This document shows, one piece after another, positions 35,510 through 45,130 of a stretch of 64,000 nucleotides of DNA. The stretch's first letter is position 1. Each line of letters opens with the position of its first letter. Made by a program: the position numbers and the translations under genes. This DNA comes from CAYNVS01 sp964400725 (lineage in GTDB: Bacteria > Myxococcota_A > SURF-8 > CAYNVS01). The stretch lies in NCBI GenBank assembly GCA_964400725.1, contig CAYNVS010000009.1:1-64000 (forward strand), read 5' to 3'. The notes beneath the pieces are model-generated. The model was not told the DNA's origin, made no database searches, and was given only the letters and a program-made list of their open reading frames with translations.

Positions 35510-37174
35510 ATGACTAAAAAAAATATCGCGGTCGCGGCGGCGTTGCTGGCGATAATAATCGCCGCCGTAGCCCTGCGCCTTATTCATTTCAACGACCGAT
35601 ATATCGTCGATTTGCACTCGTGGCGTCAGGCCGACACCGCGGCGTTTACGCACAACTATTTAAACAACGGCATGAACCTTTTCAAGCCGCAGATAGACCG
35701 CTACCCGTGCCGCTTCCGCGACGTGAAAGACTTCGGTCTGGTCGAGGCGGAGCTTCCAATAGTTCACTATCTCGCGGCCGTTCCTCTTTACGCCGCGGGC
35801 AAAGACTGGCCTAGCGCGCCCTACCTGCGCGGAGTCTCGGTCTTTTTCTTCGCGCTTGCGCTTATTTATCTTTTTCTGCTTGTAAGGAGGCTTCTCTCCG
35901 ACGAAGAGGCTCTCGTCGCGGCTCTCGTTTTCTCAACGCTGCCGCTGAGCGTTTTCTTCACCCGCACGGTTCAGCCCGACGGGCCGGGAATATTCTTCAT
36001 CGTAGCCTGCTATTACTATCTCGATCTATGGCTCGTGGAAGGGCGCAAAAGGCATTTCTTCGCCTCGGTCGCGCTTGGCGCCGGAGTCGTTTTAATTAAA
36101 ATTTCATTCGCCTTCTTTCTTGCGCCCGCCGCCTATTTCTTCTTCTGGCGGCGCGGTTTCGCAGCCGCTTTCAAACGCGCGACTTCCTATATGTGGCTGC
36201 TAATGGTTGTTCTGCCGTCGGTCGGCTGGTATTCGTACGCGCACCGCTTCCCTTGGACGTTCGGCATTTGGCCGGGACGCGAAGGGAATAAGTTCTCCAC
36301 GCTCGACGGAATCATCCGCGACGCGCCGGGCTGGCATACTTTCACCGACAGAGCCGCCTTTGAAATTTTTACATGGAGCGGCATAGTTTTGTTAATCGTC
36401 GGCTTCACTCTGCTTAAGGCCAAGAAAGGGCTCGTCGTCTTTGCGGTCTGGTTCTTCTCGGTCTTGTTTTTTCTGCTCGTCGCAATCGTCGGCAATAAGA
36501 TACACAATTATTATCAGCTGCCTTTCGCCGCGCCGGGGGCGGTCTTAATCGCGGCCGGAGCGGTCGCGGCATGGCGGTCGGGATGGGGCGGAAGAGTCTT
36601 TCTCGCGGTCGCGGCGGCTGTTTTTTTCGTTACGACTCAGCATTTTTTGCTGTGGCACGGCGCAAATTTTCATAACGAAAGCGTTTACGCGCAAAACGCG
36701 CATTTTATCGACGCGATAAAACTGTTGAACGAAAACGTTCCGAAAAATGAAAAATTCGTTACGAACGAATGGAGCCCGACAATTTATTACAACAGCGGAC
36801 GCCTCGGTTATTACACCGAGGAAGGAACGGTGATAAAGGAAGCGGTCGGGTGTATGCGCGACGACATACGCTATCTTCTGCTGGAGGCCGGCGGGCACAA
36901 CATTATAAAAAACTCCAAAGACCTCGCCGCGATTTTGAACGACAACTTCAATCAAGTCGCCGCCAAAGGAAGCTACTCTCTGTTTATTAAAAAAGACCCC
37001 GCGCAGAAGGCCGAGCTTGCCCCTCTCAATTCTCCCGATTTCAAGCCTGAGATAAAACCGCATCCGGCGCCTAAACTCAACTCTCAAGCGCCGGTGGTTA
37101 ATCCCAACAACGAGCCTCCTCCGCTTTTGCCGCCGATAAAAATGAAAATTCCTAAAGAGGGCGAAAAGAAGTAA
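35510..37174 (+). CDS. ArnT/PMT-like glycosyltransferase family 39 membrane protein
   Basis: The 554 residues have about ten hydrophobic segments. The first periplasmic loop has the pattern expected of GT-C enzymes: acidic residues after the first helix (HFNDRYIVDLHSWRQADTAAF) and DFGLVEAELPIVHYLAAVPLY. TRTVQPDGPGIFF is the second signature. Such enzymes move a sugar from a polyprenyl phosphate donor to lipid or protein. The C-terminal ~45 residues are Pro/Lys-rich and probably disordered. Acceptor and sugar are unknown. Confidence 0.8.
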   Translation: MTKKNIAVAAALLAIIIAAVALRLIHFNDRYIVDLHSWRQADTAAFTHNYLNNGMNLFKPQIDRYPCRFRDVKDFGLVEAELPIVHYLAAVPLYAAGKDWPSAPYLRGVSVFFFALALIYLFLLVRRLLSDEEALVAALVFSTLPLSVFFTRTVQPDGPGIFFIVACYYYLDLWLVEGRKRHFFASVALGAGVVLIKISFAFFLAPAAYFFFWRRGFAAAFKRATSYMWLLMVVLPSVGWYSYAHRFPWTFGIWPGREGNKFSTLDGIIRDAPGWHTFTDRAAFEIFTWSGIVLLIVGFTLLKAKKGLVVFAVWFFSVLFFLLVAIVGNKIHNYYQLPFAAPGAVLIAAGAVAAWRSGWGGRVFLAVAAAVFFVTTQHFLLWHGANFHNESVYAQNAHFIDAIKLLNENVPKNEKFVTNEWSPTIYYNSGRLGYYTEEGTVIKEAVGCMRDDIRYLLLEAGGHNIIKNSKDLAAILNDNFNQVAAKGSYSLFIKKDPAQKAELAPLNSPDFKPEIKPHPAPKLNSQAPVVNPNNEPPPLLPPIKMKIPKEGEKK

Positions 37175-37407
37175 ATATCGACCTTTCTCCGTTTTCCCTC
37201 AATACGAAAGACGCGGCGCGCGCTTTGCGGGTTGAAAACGAGGAAGAAAGCGCGTTTAATTATATAATCCTCCGCGTTTATCCGAGGTTTATAAATAGCC
37301 GCGCTAAAAAAATCGGCCGCGCTCATCTTTTTGCCTTTTTTCCGCTTGTGGTGTAAAAATATTCTATCGAGACGGCAAATCCGATTTATCAAGGAGAACG
37401 GCAATCC

Positions 37408-39975
37408 ATGAAATTCCGCATCATCGCAATAACGGCTGTTTTTATCGCTTTCGGCGCGGCGTGCGCGACGACCAAATACCTGTCTTACAGGCTCAACCCT
37501 AAAGCGCCCGCCTACTCCGGCTCCGTTTCCGTCAAAGGAATCGAGAAAGAAGTTTCGATAGTCTTCGACGCCAACGCGGTGGCGCACATAAACGCGCAGA
37601 CCGACGACGACGCCTACTTCGCGCTCGGCTACCTGCACGCCCGCGAGCGGCTCTTTCAAATGGAATTGTTGCGCCGAATCTGCTACGGGACTCTCTCCGA
37701 GCTGTTCGGAAACCGCAAATCGAATCAAATGCCGATGTTCGAGGACACGCTCGCGACCGACAAATGGCTGCGAGTTCTGGGTTTCGGCAGAATAGGCGAA
37801 GAGACGGCTCCCAAACTGGACGACTTTACGAAAAAATTAATCGGTTCCTACATAGCGGGCGTCAACGAATACGTCGAAAACGGCAAAATGCAGATTGAAT
37901 TCGAGCTGCTGGGGCATAAGCCGCAGAAGTGGACGATTGCAAACGTCATCGCGGTGGCGAGGTTGATGAGCTGGGACATATCGACCAACATGACGCATGA
38001 ATTGGTGCGGTTTCTGCTTGCCGCGGAGCTCGGCGACGAGGTTGCGGACGAAACTTATCCGCCGTTTAATCATCCGGGGCCGTACATCATCGAGCCTGAA
38101 GACAAAGACTACAAACAAATTTATAAGAACGGCGCCAAACAAACGAATTCGGACGAAAAGCCGGGCGTCAAAAAAGGCTCGTTCAAAGAGCTTTTCAGCC
38201 AAGACCCCGCCGCGGCCTCGGACTGGGCGGAAGCGGCAAAGGGCGTTCTTGCCGCGCTTAGCAAGGTAAAGAACGAAATCGACATGATGATTCCGCGGGA
38301 CGCCTCGAACAATTGGGCGGTTGACGGAACGCGCTCGGAGAGCGGCAAGCCGATTCTAGCCAACGATCCGCACCTAGATCACATGGCGCCGGGAGTCTTT
38401 TACGGCGTTCATATAAAAAGCCCGTCCTACGACGCGATAGGCGTTTCGATGCCCGGAACTCCGGCGATAGAGCTTGGGCGCAATAAAACTTTCGCATGGG
38501 CCGCGACGACGACTTTCGCCGACACGCAGGACGTTTATCTGGAAAAAATCGACCCGAAAGACCCGGCCAAATACCTTACTAAGAACGGAAGCGAGGCGTT
38601 CAAAGTCCGCGTCGAAACTGTGAAGGAAAAAATGCCCGACGGAACTTATAAGGAGCATAAGTTCGAAGTCCGCTTTACGGCGCGCGGCGTAATACTCAAC
38701 GACGGCATGACGAAGGACGTATTGCAAAACGGCAAAGGGCTGCTCGCGCTTAAAACGACGATGGAAAACCAGACGGGCGATTTTCATACTATGTCGGACT
38801 TGCTTAAGGCGAAAAACGTCGCGGATTTCAAAAAGGCGTTCGCGCCTTGGGGAATTCCGGTGCAGAACTGGCTTGCGGTAGATTCGGAGGGAAACGTATC
38901 CTATTATCCGGCAGGGAAAGTCCCCATCCGCCGCAACTGGGACGGAACGAAGCCGGTTCCGGGATGGACGGGCGAATACGAATGGGACGGATTCATTCCG
39001 TTCGACGAGATACCGCAGCTGGACAACCCGAAGTCCGGCCTTATCGTAACGGCGAACAATAAAATTCTGCCGACGGATTCGTACCCATATCCGTACGCCT
39101 ACGACTGCATACCGGGCTACAGGGCTCAGCGCATAAAAGAGCTTCTGCTTAAAAAGCCGAAGCTTACGGCCAAAGACATGGCCGAAATACAAACGGACGT
39201 TTACGTAGTTCAGGCCGACAGGCTGCTGCCGCCGCTTTTTTCGGCGCTGGATAAGGCGGATATGTCCGCCAAGGAAAAAGCCGCGTACGACGCGCTTAAA
39301 AACTGGGACAAATACGCGTCGCTGGAAAGCGTAGGAGCGTCGATTTTTTTCGCGTCTGTGCGCGAGGCGTGGGATTTGTGTCTGAAAGACAAAGTATCTA
39401 AGACTCTTTACGACTTTTTATCGGTTGCGGCGCACAGCCACGGTTTGCTCGACAGGCTTTGGGCCGACGTCCCCGGCGCAAAGTTGTTCGACGCCAAAGC
39501 GACCGAAAAAATCGAGACCCGCGACGACGTATTGACCGCGGCGTTCAAGTCGGCCTGCGCGAATCTTGAAAAGCATTACGGCGATAAAATTGCGGAATGG
39601 AAGTGGGGAAAGATGCACTTCATTACCTACGAGCACGCGTTCGGCGACGACGAAAGAGTCGGGGACTTCTTCAACGTCGGACCTATTCCCATGCCCGGCT
39701 ACACGCATTCGGTTTGGGCAGCCGGAACTTATTACAAGGAAGGCTACAAATTCGTCGTCAAGTGGGGGCCTGTCTTCAGACACGTAGTCGATATGGCCAA
39801 ACCAGAAGAGAGCGGCTTCATAGTCGATTTAGGGCAGTCGGGCTGGGCCGGAACCAAGTTCTACGCCAACGCTCAGCCTTTATGGACGAGCGGAAAAATG
39901 TGGAGCATGACGACGATGATGTCGGAATACGCCGTAGGCGCGATAGGAACGCTTAACTTGCAGCCCGCAAAATAA
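37408..39975 (+). CDS. Penicillin acylase-family (Ntn hydrolase) lipoprotein
   Basis: This 855-residue precursor has a lipobox GAAC near residue 19, so it should be a lipoprotein instead of the usual soluble periplasmic enzyme. The autocleavage/nucleophile site is DASNNWAVDG, with Ser300 becoming the N-terminus of the beta chain. It is preceded by an alpha chain and linker. Further marks are PILANDPHLD, WAATTTFADTQDVYLE and a C-terminal GPIPMPGYTHSVWAAG...KWGPVFRHVVDM. Members hydrolyse amides such as penicillins or acyl-homoserine lactones. The substrate cannot be read from sequence. AAGGAG precedes the ATG. Confidence 0.88.
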   Translation: MKFRIIAITAVFIAFGAACATTKYLSYRLNPKAPAYSGSVSVKGIEKEVSIVFDANAVAHINAQTDDDAYFALGYLHARERLFQMELLRRICYGTLSELFGNRKSNQMPMFEDTLATDKWLRVLGFGRIGEETAPKLDDFTKKLIGSYIAGVNEYVENGKMQIEFELLGHKPQKWTIANVIAVARLMSWDISTNMTHELVRFLLAAELGDEVADETYPPFNHPGPYIIEPEDKDYKQIYKNGAKQTNSDEKPGVKKGSFKELFSQDPAAASDWAEAAKGVLAALSKVKNEIDMMIPRDASNNWAVDGTRSESGKPILANDPHLDHMAPGVFYGVHIKSPSYDAIGVSMPGTPAIELGRNKTFAWAATTTFADTQDVYLEKIDPKDPAKYLTKNGSEAFKVRVETVKEKMPDGTYKEHKFEVRFTARGVILNDGMTKDVLQNGKGLLALKTTMENQTGDFHTMSDLLKAKNVADFKKAFAPWGIPVQNWLAVDSEGNVSYYPAGKVPIRRNWDGTKPVPGWTGEYEWDGFIPFDEIPQLDNPKSGLIVTANNKILPTDSYPYPYAYDCIPGYRAQRIKELLLKKPKLTAKDMAEIQTDVYVVQADRLLPPLFSALDKADMSAKEKAAYDALKNWDKYASLESVGASIFFASVREAWDLCLKDKVSKTLYDFLSVAAHSHGLLDRLWADVPGAKLFDAKATEKIETRDDVLTAAFKSACANLEKHYGDKIAEWKWGKMHFITYEHAFGDDERVGDFFNVGPIPMPGYTHSVWAAGTYYKEGYKFVVKWGPVFRHVVDMAKPEESGFIVDLGQSGWAGTKFYANAQPLWTSGKMWSMTTMMSEYAVGAIGTLNLQPAK

Positions 39976-39988
39976 GTCGGCGGGAGGG

Positions 39989-41278
39989 TTATTTCCCTTC
40001 AAGATGAAACAGCGGCGATTTTCTGCCGCTAGTCAGCTCGCGTTCGAGGAAAAGAGCCCAAAGGCTCGCGCCGGCGCTTGTTTGAGCGTAAAAACCTTTC
40101 ATATCCTTGTTCGCCGACGGAACTCCGCCGCCTGTCATGCACGACAGCGACAAAACCGTTTTCAGCGCGTCCTTAGCGCTTTCGGCGTCTCCAAGGCGCA
40201 GCAAAGCCAACCCCGCGGCCAGCGTCCCTTCCAGCGTGATAAGATCGTCCCATTCGGAGGAATACTCCGCGACGATAGAGTCAAGGTAAGGCTTGTATCC
40301 TTTGATTCCCGCCGCGGAAACCGCGAATTCCTTGGTAAAATAAGCCGCGCTTTGCTGAGCTTCCTTCGTTTTGCCCGCTTCAATAAGCCATAGCGCGCCT
40401 ATCGTTCCGCTCGCAGCAAGCGACCGGAAGTTGTTTTTTCTGAACTCGCCCGCGCCCAATGCAAAGCGGCCTTCCTGCGGAATGAATAGCGAAGAAAAAA
40501 TCGTCTCGCCGAAGTTCCCCGCGTCGTCGTCTTGTAGAAGAGAGTAAAGCATAGCCGCGGCGAACTGCTTTTCCGACGCGCTGAAATCGTCGTCGTATGA
40601 GTTGTTGAAAGTTTTAAAATCGTCGCTCCACTTCCCTTTGCCGCCTTTTACAAGGCCTAACGCGGCGCTTTTTTCGTTTTTATCGGTTTGCGAGCGCAGG
40701 TATGCGGCGGCCTTTATCGCGGCTTCGAGCGCGTCGTCCTCCTGAAATTTCTTAGCGTAATAAGCCAGCGCGTAGCCGGTCCACGCGACCGCGTCGTTAT
40801 CGACGTAAGCCGAGTTGTAAAAACCGTCCGAAACGCTGAAAACAGCGCCGAAACCGCCGTCGAAGTTTTGCAGCAACATAATAGTATCGGCGATTTTTTT
40901 CGCTGCGGCGCGCTCTTCGTTCCACGAATGCCACAACAGCGCAAGCGCGTCGTCCTTCATAAAACTTTTATTTTTCAGCCAGCCTTCCGCCGACGGATAG
41001 GATATAACCGCGCCGTATTCCGCGCCTTCGACCCGCTTCAATTTACGTTTCGCCGAGTCGGCGACCGCGTCGAAAACTTCTTCAATCATATAAGGTTTGG
41101 GTTCGGCGATTTTGGAAAGTTTCGGCAGCTCCCTGCCGGATGCGTATTCGAAGCTCGCGTTGGAGACCGCGCATTTAGGGAAGCCCGCCGCGTTGAAGCG
41201 CGGCGTAGCCGCGGCGCAGCCGCATAGGAACAGCGGGGCAATTACGGCGAAAACGAGATAAAAAACTAAGTTTCGCAT
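39989..41278 (-). CDS. Lipoprotein with alpha/alpha-barrel-like repeats, function unknown
   Basis: The 429-residue protein starts with a lipoprotein signal (lipobox LCGC, Cys21). The body is mostly helical with repeating hydrophobic patterns such as LLQNFDGGFGAVF, DNDAVAWTGYALAYYAKKF, AIKAAAYLRSQ, AAGLALLRLGDAESAKDAL and TSAGASLWALFLERE. This is like the (alpha/alpha)6 toroids of terpenoid cyclase or glycosidase relatives. I do not recognise a specific family. It converges with the penicillin-acylase-like gene with only 13 bases between stops. Confidence 0.65.
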   Translation of the reverse strand: MRNLVFYLVFAVIAPLFLCGCAAATPRFNAAGFPKCAVSNASFEYASGRELPKLSKIAEPKPYMIEEVFDAVADSAKRKLKRVEGAEYGAVISYPSAEGWLKNKSFMKDDALALLWHSWNEERAAAKKIADTIMLLQNFDGGFGAVFSVSDGFYNSAYVDNDAVAWTGYALAYYAKKFQEDDALEAAIKAAAYLRSQTDKNEKSAALGLVKGGKGKWSDDFKTFNNSYDDDFSASEKQFAAAMLYSLLQDDDAGNFGETIFSSLFIPQEGRFALGAGEFRKNNFRSLAASGTIGALWLIEAGKTKEAQQSAAYFTKEFAVSAAGIKGYKPYLDSIVAEYSSEWDDLITLEGTLAAGLALLRLGDAESAKDALKTVLSLSCMTGGGVPSANKDMKGFYAQTSAGASLWALFLERELTSGRKSPLFHLEGK

Positions 41279-41546
41279 TTTCCGTTCCTTTTTTAATTTT
41301 AAGTTCGTCCGCTCGAATCGAGGGCGGGCGCAAAAAAAACTTCACGATTATTATAATACAACGCCGTTCGATATAATTCAAAACTCTGCGGCGTTTTTTT
41401 ATTTTTACGCTGCTTTTGCGGCTTCTGCGTTCTCAAAAAGAGAACCGGAGTAAGGTCGGCGGATTGAAAAAATAAGGATAAGAACAAAATTCATTAATAA
41501 AATCTCCAAATCCTCCGAGTTGTTACAAACATGGGATGCGTCGCGA

Positions 41547-42542
41547 TTAGCGCCACTTTCCCCATATTTTAGTTTTGCAGGCGGGGCAGGCTCCGTCAGT
41601 CAGATTGTTTTCCAACACCTGAAACCCTTTGCGCCTGATTACCGCCTTTCGACAGTTTGGGCAGTAAGTATGCTCGTATTTGTCCGTAGGCAGGTTGCCT
41701 ACGTAAACGTATCGCAGCCCGGCGTCGAGCGCGATTTCCGCCGCCAGCGTCAGCGTAGAGGCTGAAGTCGGGGGGAGGTTTTTCATTTTATGAAGAGGGA
41801 AGAATCGCGAGAAATGCAGCGGAACGTCCGCGCCGAGTTTGTCGTAAATCCATTTGCACATTGCTCGGATTTTTGTCTCGTCGTCGTTGCGCCCCGGCAC
41901 GATAAGGTTGGTTATTTCCAAAATTTTTCCTTCTTCGCGGAAAATTTCGAGGCATTTTAAAACCGGAGCCATGCTTCCGGTCGTAACGTCGCGGTAAAAA
42001 GTCTCGTCGAAAGCCTTTAAATCTACGTTTGCGCCGTCCAGATAAGGCATTATTTCGCGCAGCGGTTTTTGGTTGACGAATCCGGCGGTAACCCATACGT
42101 TGCAAATTCCCGCGGCTTTCGCCGCAGCGGCCGCGTCGTATGCGTATTCGTAAAAAATTACCGGGTCGGTGTAGGTGTAGGATACGCTCGCGGTTTTTCT
42201 TCTGACCGCCTCTTCGGCCACAGCCGCCGGCGGAAAGTCGATTGATTCGACGGTTTCCGGGTCGGCCTGCGAAATTTCCCAGTTTTGACAGAAAAGACAA
42301 TGCAGGTTGCATCCGGCGGTTGCAAGGGAAAGCGATTTGGAACCGGGAAGAAAGTGATACATAGGCTTTTTTTCAATCGGGTCTATGTGAACCGAGCAAG
42401 CCTTGCCGTAAACGAGCGTTTTCAAAACGCCTCCGCCCGCGTTGTAACGAACGCGGCAGTCCCCTCTTTCCAAGTAGGCCAGCCTGCACGCCTTGGGGCA
42501 AAGCTCGCATTCGAGAGTCGGGTTTTTATCTTTTCCGGTCAA
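41547..42542 (-). CDS. amrS: AmmeMemoRadiSam system radical SAM enzyme (AmrS)
   Basis: This radical SAM protein of 331 residues has the iron-sulfur cysteines in AGCNLHCLFCQNWEIS (Cys78, Cys82, Cys85). It has an N-terminal Cys cluster ECELCPKACRL and a C-terminal YCPNC...CPACKTK zinc-ribbon-like pair. VSYTYTDPVIFYEYAYD, NVDLKAFDETFYRDVTTG and PLHFSRFFPLHKM are hallmarks of the AmrS family. It is normally found with an AMMECR1 protein (AmrA) and a MEMO-like protein (AmrB), neither of which is seen here. The start is TTG behind CGGAGGAG. The reaction is not established. Confidence 0.92.
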   Translation of the reverse strand: MTGKDKNPTLECELCPKACRLAYLERGDCRVRYNAGGGVLKTLVYGKACSVHIDPIEKKPMYHFLPGSKSLSLATAGCNLHCLFCQNWEISQADPETVESIDFPPAAVAEEAVRRKTASVSYTYTDPVIFYEYAYDAAAAAKAAGICNVWVTAGFVNQKPLREIMPYLDGANVDLKAFDETFYRDVTTGSMAPVLKCLEIFREEGKILEITNLIVPGRNDDETKIRAMCKWIYDKLGADVPLHFSRFFPLHKMKNLPPTSASTLTLAAEIALDAGLRYVYVGNLPTDKYEHTYCPNCRKAVIRRKGFQVLENNLTDGACPACKTKIWGKWR

Positions 42543-42892
42543 AACTCCTCCGGTTTTGGTCGTTTGCTCTGCAGTTTAAAAGGTTTAAATTTACGGCTTC
42601 GTCTTTTAAGAACATAACCGGACGCCGTACCAATATAGATAAATATTTTCCGATTGGCAAACAAGCGAGGAAGCCGCGGATGGCGCGGAGATTTAAATAA
42701 TTATTTCCGTCTATTTCTTTTTAATCAACGCTCCGATTGTATGAATTAGTAAAATTATTGTAAAGAGTTACACCTTGGCTTGACATTAACTTTTAATATA
42801 GATTAAATTTATAAGAGGTTAGGAAGCCGTAACTTGCCAAAAAAATATATGCTTTAAACCCGGCTTCCAAGATATAAAGAACGAGGTAAAAG
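42543..42892. other. Divergent intergenic region
   Basis: AT-rich spacer between amrS (minus) and a Cys-rich lipoprotein gene (plus). It holds the plus-strand promoter at 42780-42809. I see no further structure. Confidence 0.5.
42780..42809 (+). promoter_or_regulatory. Sigma-70-type promoter of the Cys-rich lipoprotein gene
   Basis: Perfect TTGACA (42780-42785), 18-bp spacer, TAAATT (42804-42809). Confidence 0.5.
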
Positions 42893-45007
42893 ATGTTTAT
42901 GCGCAAATTGTTGGCGGTACTTGCGGTTGTTTTTGCCCTCTCCGCGTTATCAGCGGCGTCCTGCTCCAGCGGAAGCACGGCTAAAAAGTGCGAAAATATT
43001 AACGATTGCGCGCCGTGCGAATTCTGCAACATGGGGACGTGTCTGGCGGATACGGCCTGTAGAAGATGCAAGAACGACCTTGACTGCCTTAACGGCTACA
43101 AATGCAATATCGGCGCGGGAGGCGTATGCGAATTGAAGCAAACCTCCGACGGCGACCAAACCGAAACCGTTGAAATCTCCGACGATAACGTAATAGACAA
43201 CAATACCGACGATCCGGCGGAAGACGATACGAACGTCGATTTGCCGACTGAAGACGATCAAATTGTAGATAATCCAGCCGAAGAGGACGTAATCGACAAC
43301 ATTATTACCCCCGACGGCGACGACGACTTCGCCGCCGACGGAATGGAATTCGAGGAAGTGGGCGAATTCGATTTTGAAAGCACGACTCTTTGCGGCTCGT
43401 CGGGAGCGACCGGCCCGGCAATAATTATCGATCCTTCCAGCGAAACGGTGGATTTCGGCGCGGTTGACGTAGGCGACTACAAGATTAAATACGTAACTAT
43501 TTGCAACGGCGGAACCGCCGCGTTCTCCATTACCAATATTCACCTTGCGCCCGGAACGACCGCGGAATTCGAGCTTAGAAACGACGCGACTCCGTTGACC
43601 CTCGACCCCGGCAAAGGCGCGGTCGTCGCGGTTATTTACCAGCCGCGCAATAACGTAAACGACCTCGGCAAAATGATAATTCTCTCCAACTCCGACAGGC
43701 CGCAGGTGGAAATAACTCTTATCGGCGCCGTTAAAAAGGTCGGACGTCTGGAAGTCTCTCCGCAGATTATTCAATTCTATTTCCAAGGAGCCACTAAACT
43801 TATCAATCTAAGCAACGTGGGCGTAATCGATTTGGCCGTTCTCGCGCTGCAAATCGAAGACCCAAACAACGGCAAGTTCCACGTGGTCGATCCGATCGGC
43901 GCCGGTCCGTGGGAGCTCGCACCGAATGCGATTATGACCGCATCGGTGCAGTTCGACGGAGGAAACAACGCGCAGGACGCGATACTACACATATTATGGA
44001 GCAACGGCGAGCGCGAAATTCAAACCGACGTTAAACTTGAAGCGGGCGGAAAGGTGGTTTGCGCTACGCCTAACGCCGGTCTCGATCAGCAGGTCGCTCC
44101 GCTGGACGTAGTTCAGCTTGACGGTTCTTTCTCGTTCGACGCAAACGACGCGCCCCGCGGCAACGAAGACTATTACTTGTGGGATTTCTTCAGCAAACCG
44201 GTCGGAAGCCCGCAGGCGAAGCTGTGCGAAGACGTCGTAGTCAACGCTCAGGCTCACACGGTTACCTGCACCAACGAAGTTACCGGCAGATGGAGCAACG
44301 TAGTGCGCCCCAAATTCTTCGCGGAAGTCGCGGGAACCTACGTCATTACTCTTCGCATTAACCCTCACGACGACCCGACCTGCGCGCCCACCGCAAAAGT
44401 TACAATTAATGCGATTCCCTCGGAGACGATTCACATTCAACTTCGCTGGGCTGTGGCTAAAAACGACCACGATTTGCACTTTGTCCGCTACAATACTCCG
44501 AGCATGCCCAACTCCATCAAGCCGGGCTGCTTCTCGCGAGACGACGGGGGCTGGATTTATTATAACGGCAACGACTGCATGTATATGAACTGCAACACTT
44601 ACAACGGCGCGCAGACGCCGATGTTCCAGCCCAACTGGGGCGACGCGGCGCAGACCGTCGATAACCCTAGGCTCGACATCGACGATATACAAGGGACGGG
44701 ACCGGAGAACATAAACTTATCGCTGCCCGAAACCGGCGACTACTTCGTCGCGGTGGAGTATTACAGCTGCACCAACGGCCAAACCGGATGCACCAACACC
44801 GACATTACGGTTAAAATAATGATCTTCGGCGTGCTGGCATACAGCAAATCCGGCGTGAAGATACCGGCGTACAACAACCACTGGAACGTGGCGTGGGTGC
44901 ATGTAAACAGCGCCGCCGACATACAGGTCGAAGAAATAAAGGCGGCAGGCGGCGGACCGCTTATAAAAGGCAGCGGCTCAAACGACTGCAACCCGACGGC
45001 TCCGTAG
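42893..45007 (+). CDS. Acidic Cys-rich lipoprotein with choice-of-anchor-D and PKD-like domains
   Basis: The 704 residues begin with a lipoprotein signal (lipobox SAASC, about Cys24) and a small Cys-rich module (CENINDCAPCEFCNMGTC...). A long Asp/Glu linker follows (about 80-165). Two Ig-like 'choice-of-anchor D' domains come next (about 180-385: VDFGAVDVGDYKIKYVTICNGG, then VSPQIIQFYFQGATKLINLSNVG). A PKD-like domain (about 390-510: ANAGLDQQVAPLDVVQLDGSFSFDAND pattern) and a C-terminal beta domain (about 515-690) complete it. The layout resembles the N-terminal half of the giant lipoprotein at 30-35 kb. Likely an exposed binding protein of unknown ligand. A terminator follows. Confidence 0.8.
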   Translation: MFMRKLLAVLAVVFALSALSAASCSSGSTAKKCENINDCAPCEFCNMGTCLADTACRRCKNDLDCLNGYKCNIGAGGVCELKQTSDGDQTETVEISDDNVIDNNTDDPAEDDTNVDLPTEDDQIVDNPAEEDVIDNIITPDGDDDFAADGMEFEEVGEFDFESTTLCGSSGATGPAIIIDPSSETVDFGAVDVGDYKIKYVTICNGGTAAFSITNIHLAPGTTAEFELRNDATPLTLDPGKGAVVAVIYQPRNNVNDLGKMIILSNSDRPQVEITLIGAVKKVGRLEVSPQIIQFYFQGATKLINLSNVGVIDLAVLALQIEDPNNGKFHVVDPIGAGPWELAPNAIMTASVQFDGGNNAQDAILHILWSNGEREIQTDVKLEAGGKVVCATPNAGLDQQVAPLDVVQLDGSFSFDANDAPRGNEDYYLWDFFSKPVGSPQAKLCEDVVVNAQAHTVTCTNEVTGRWSNVVRPKFFAEVAGTYVITLRINPHDDPTCAPTAKVTINAIPSETIHIQLRWAVAKNDHDLHFVRYNTPSMPNSIKPGCFSRDDGGWIYYNGNDCMYMNCNTYNGAQTPMFQPNWGDAAQTVDNPRLDIDDIQGTGPENINLSLPETGDYFVAVEYYSCTNGQTGCTNTDITVKIMIFGVLAYSKSGVKIPAYNNHWNVAWVHVNSAADIQVEEIKAAGGGPLIKGSGSNDCNPTAP

Positions 45008-45030
45008 TAAAATTAAAGTTCCGATTTCAA

Positions 45031-45058
45031 GCCGCGTTTAACGACGCGGCTTTTTTTT
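45031..45058 (+). terminator. Terminator of the acidic lipoprotein gene
   Basis: Arms GCCGCG (45031-45036) and CGCGGC (45045-45050), extended by a T/A pair, followed by eight T. Confidence 0.85.
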
Positions 45059-45094
45059 ACGCGAAAGATTTTTGCGCAAACGCGCTTAACGCTC

Positions 45095-45123
45095 TTGACA
45101 TTGCAAGAGATTAACTGTAAATA
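45095..45123 (+). promoter_or_regulatory. Promoter placed for a leaderless tadA transcript
   Basis: Perfect TTGACA (45095-45100), 17-bp spacer, TAAATA (45118-45123). The ATG of tadA begins 8 bases after the -10 box, where transcription should start, and no Shine-Dalgarno sequence is seen. Confidence 0.55.
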
Positions 45124-45130
45124 CAAACGA

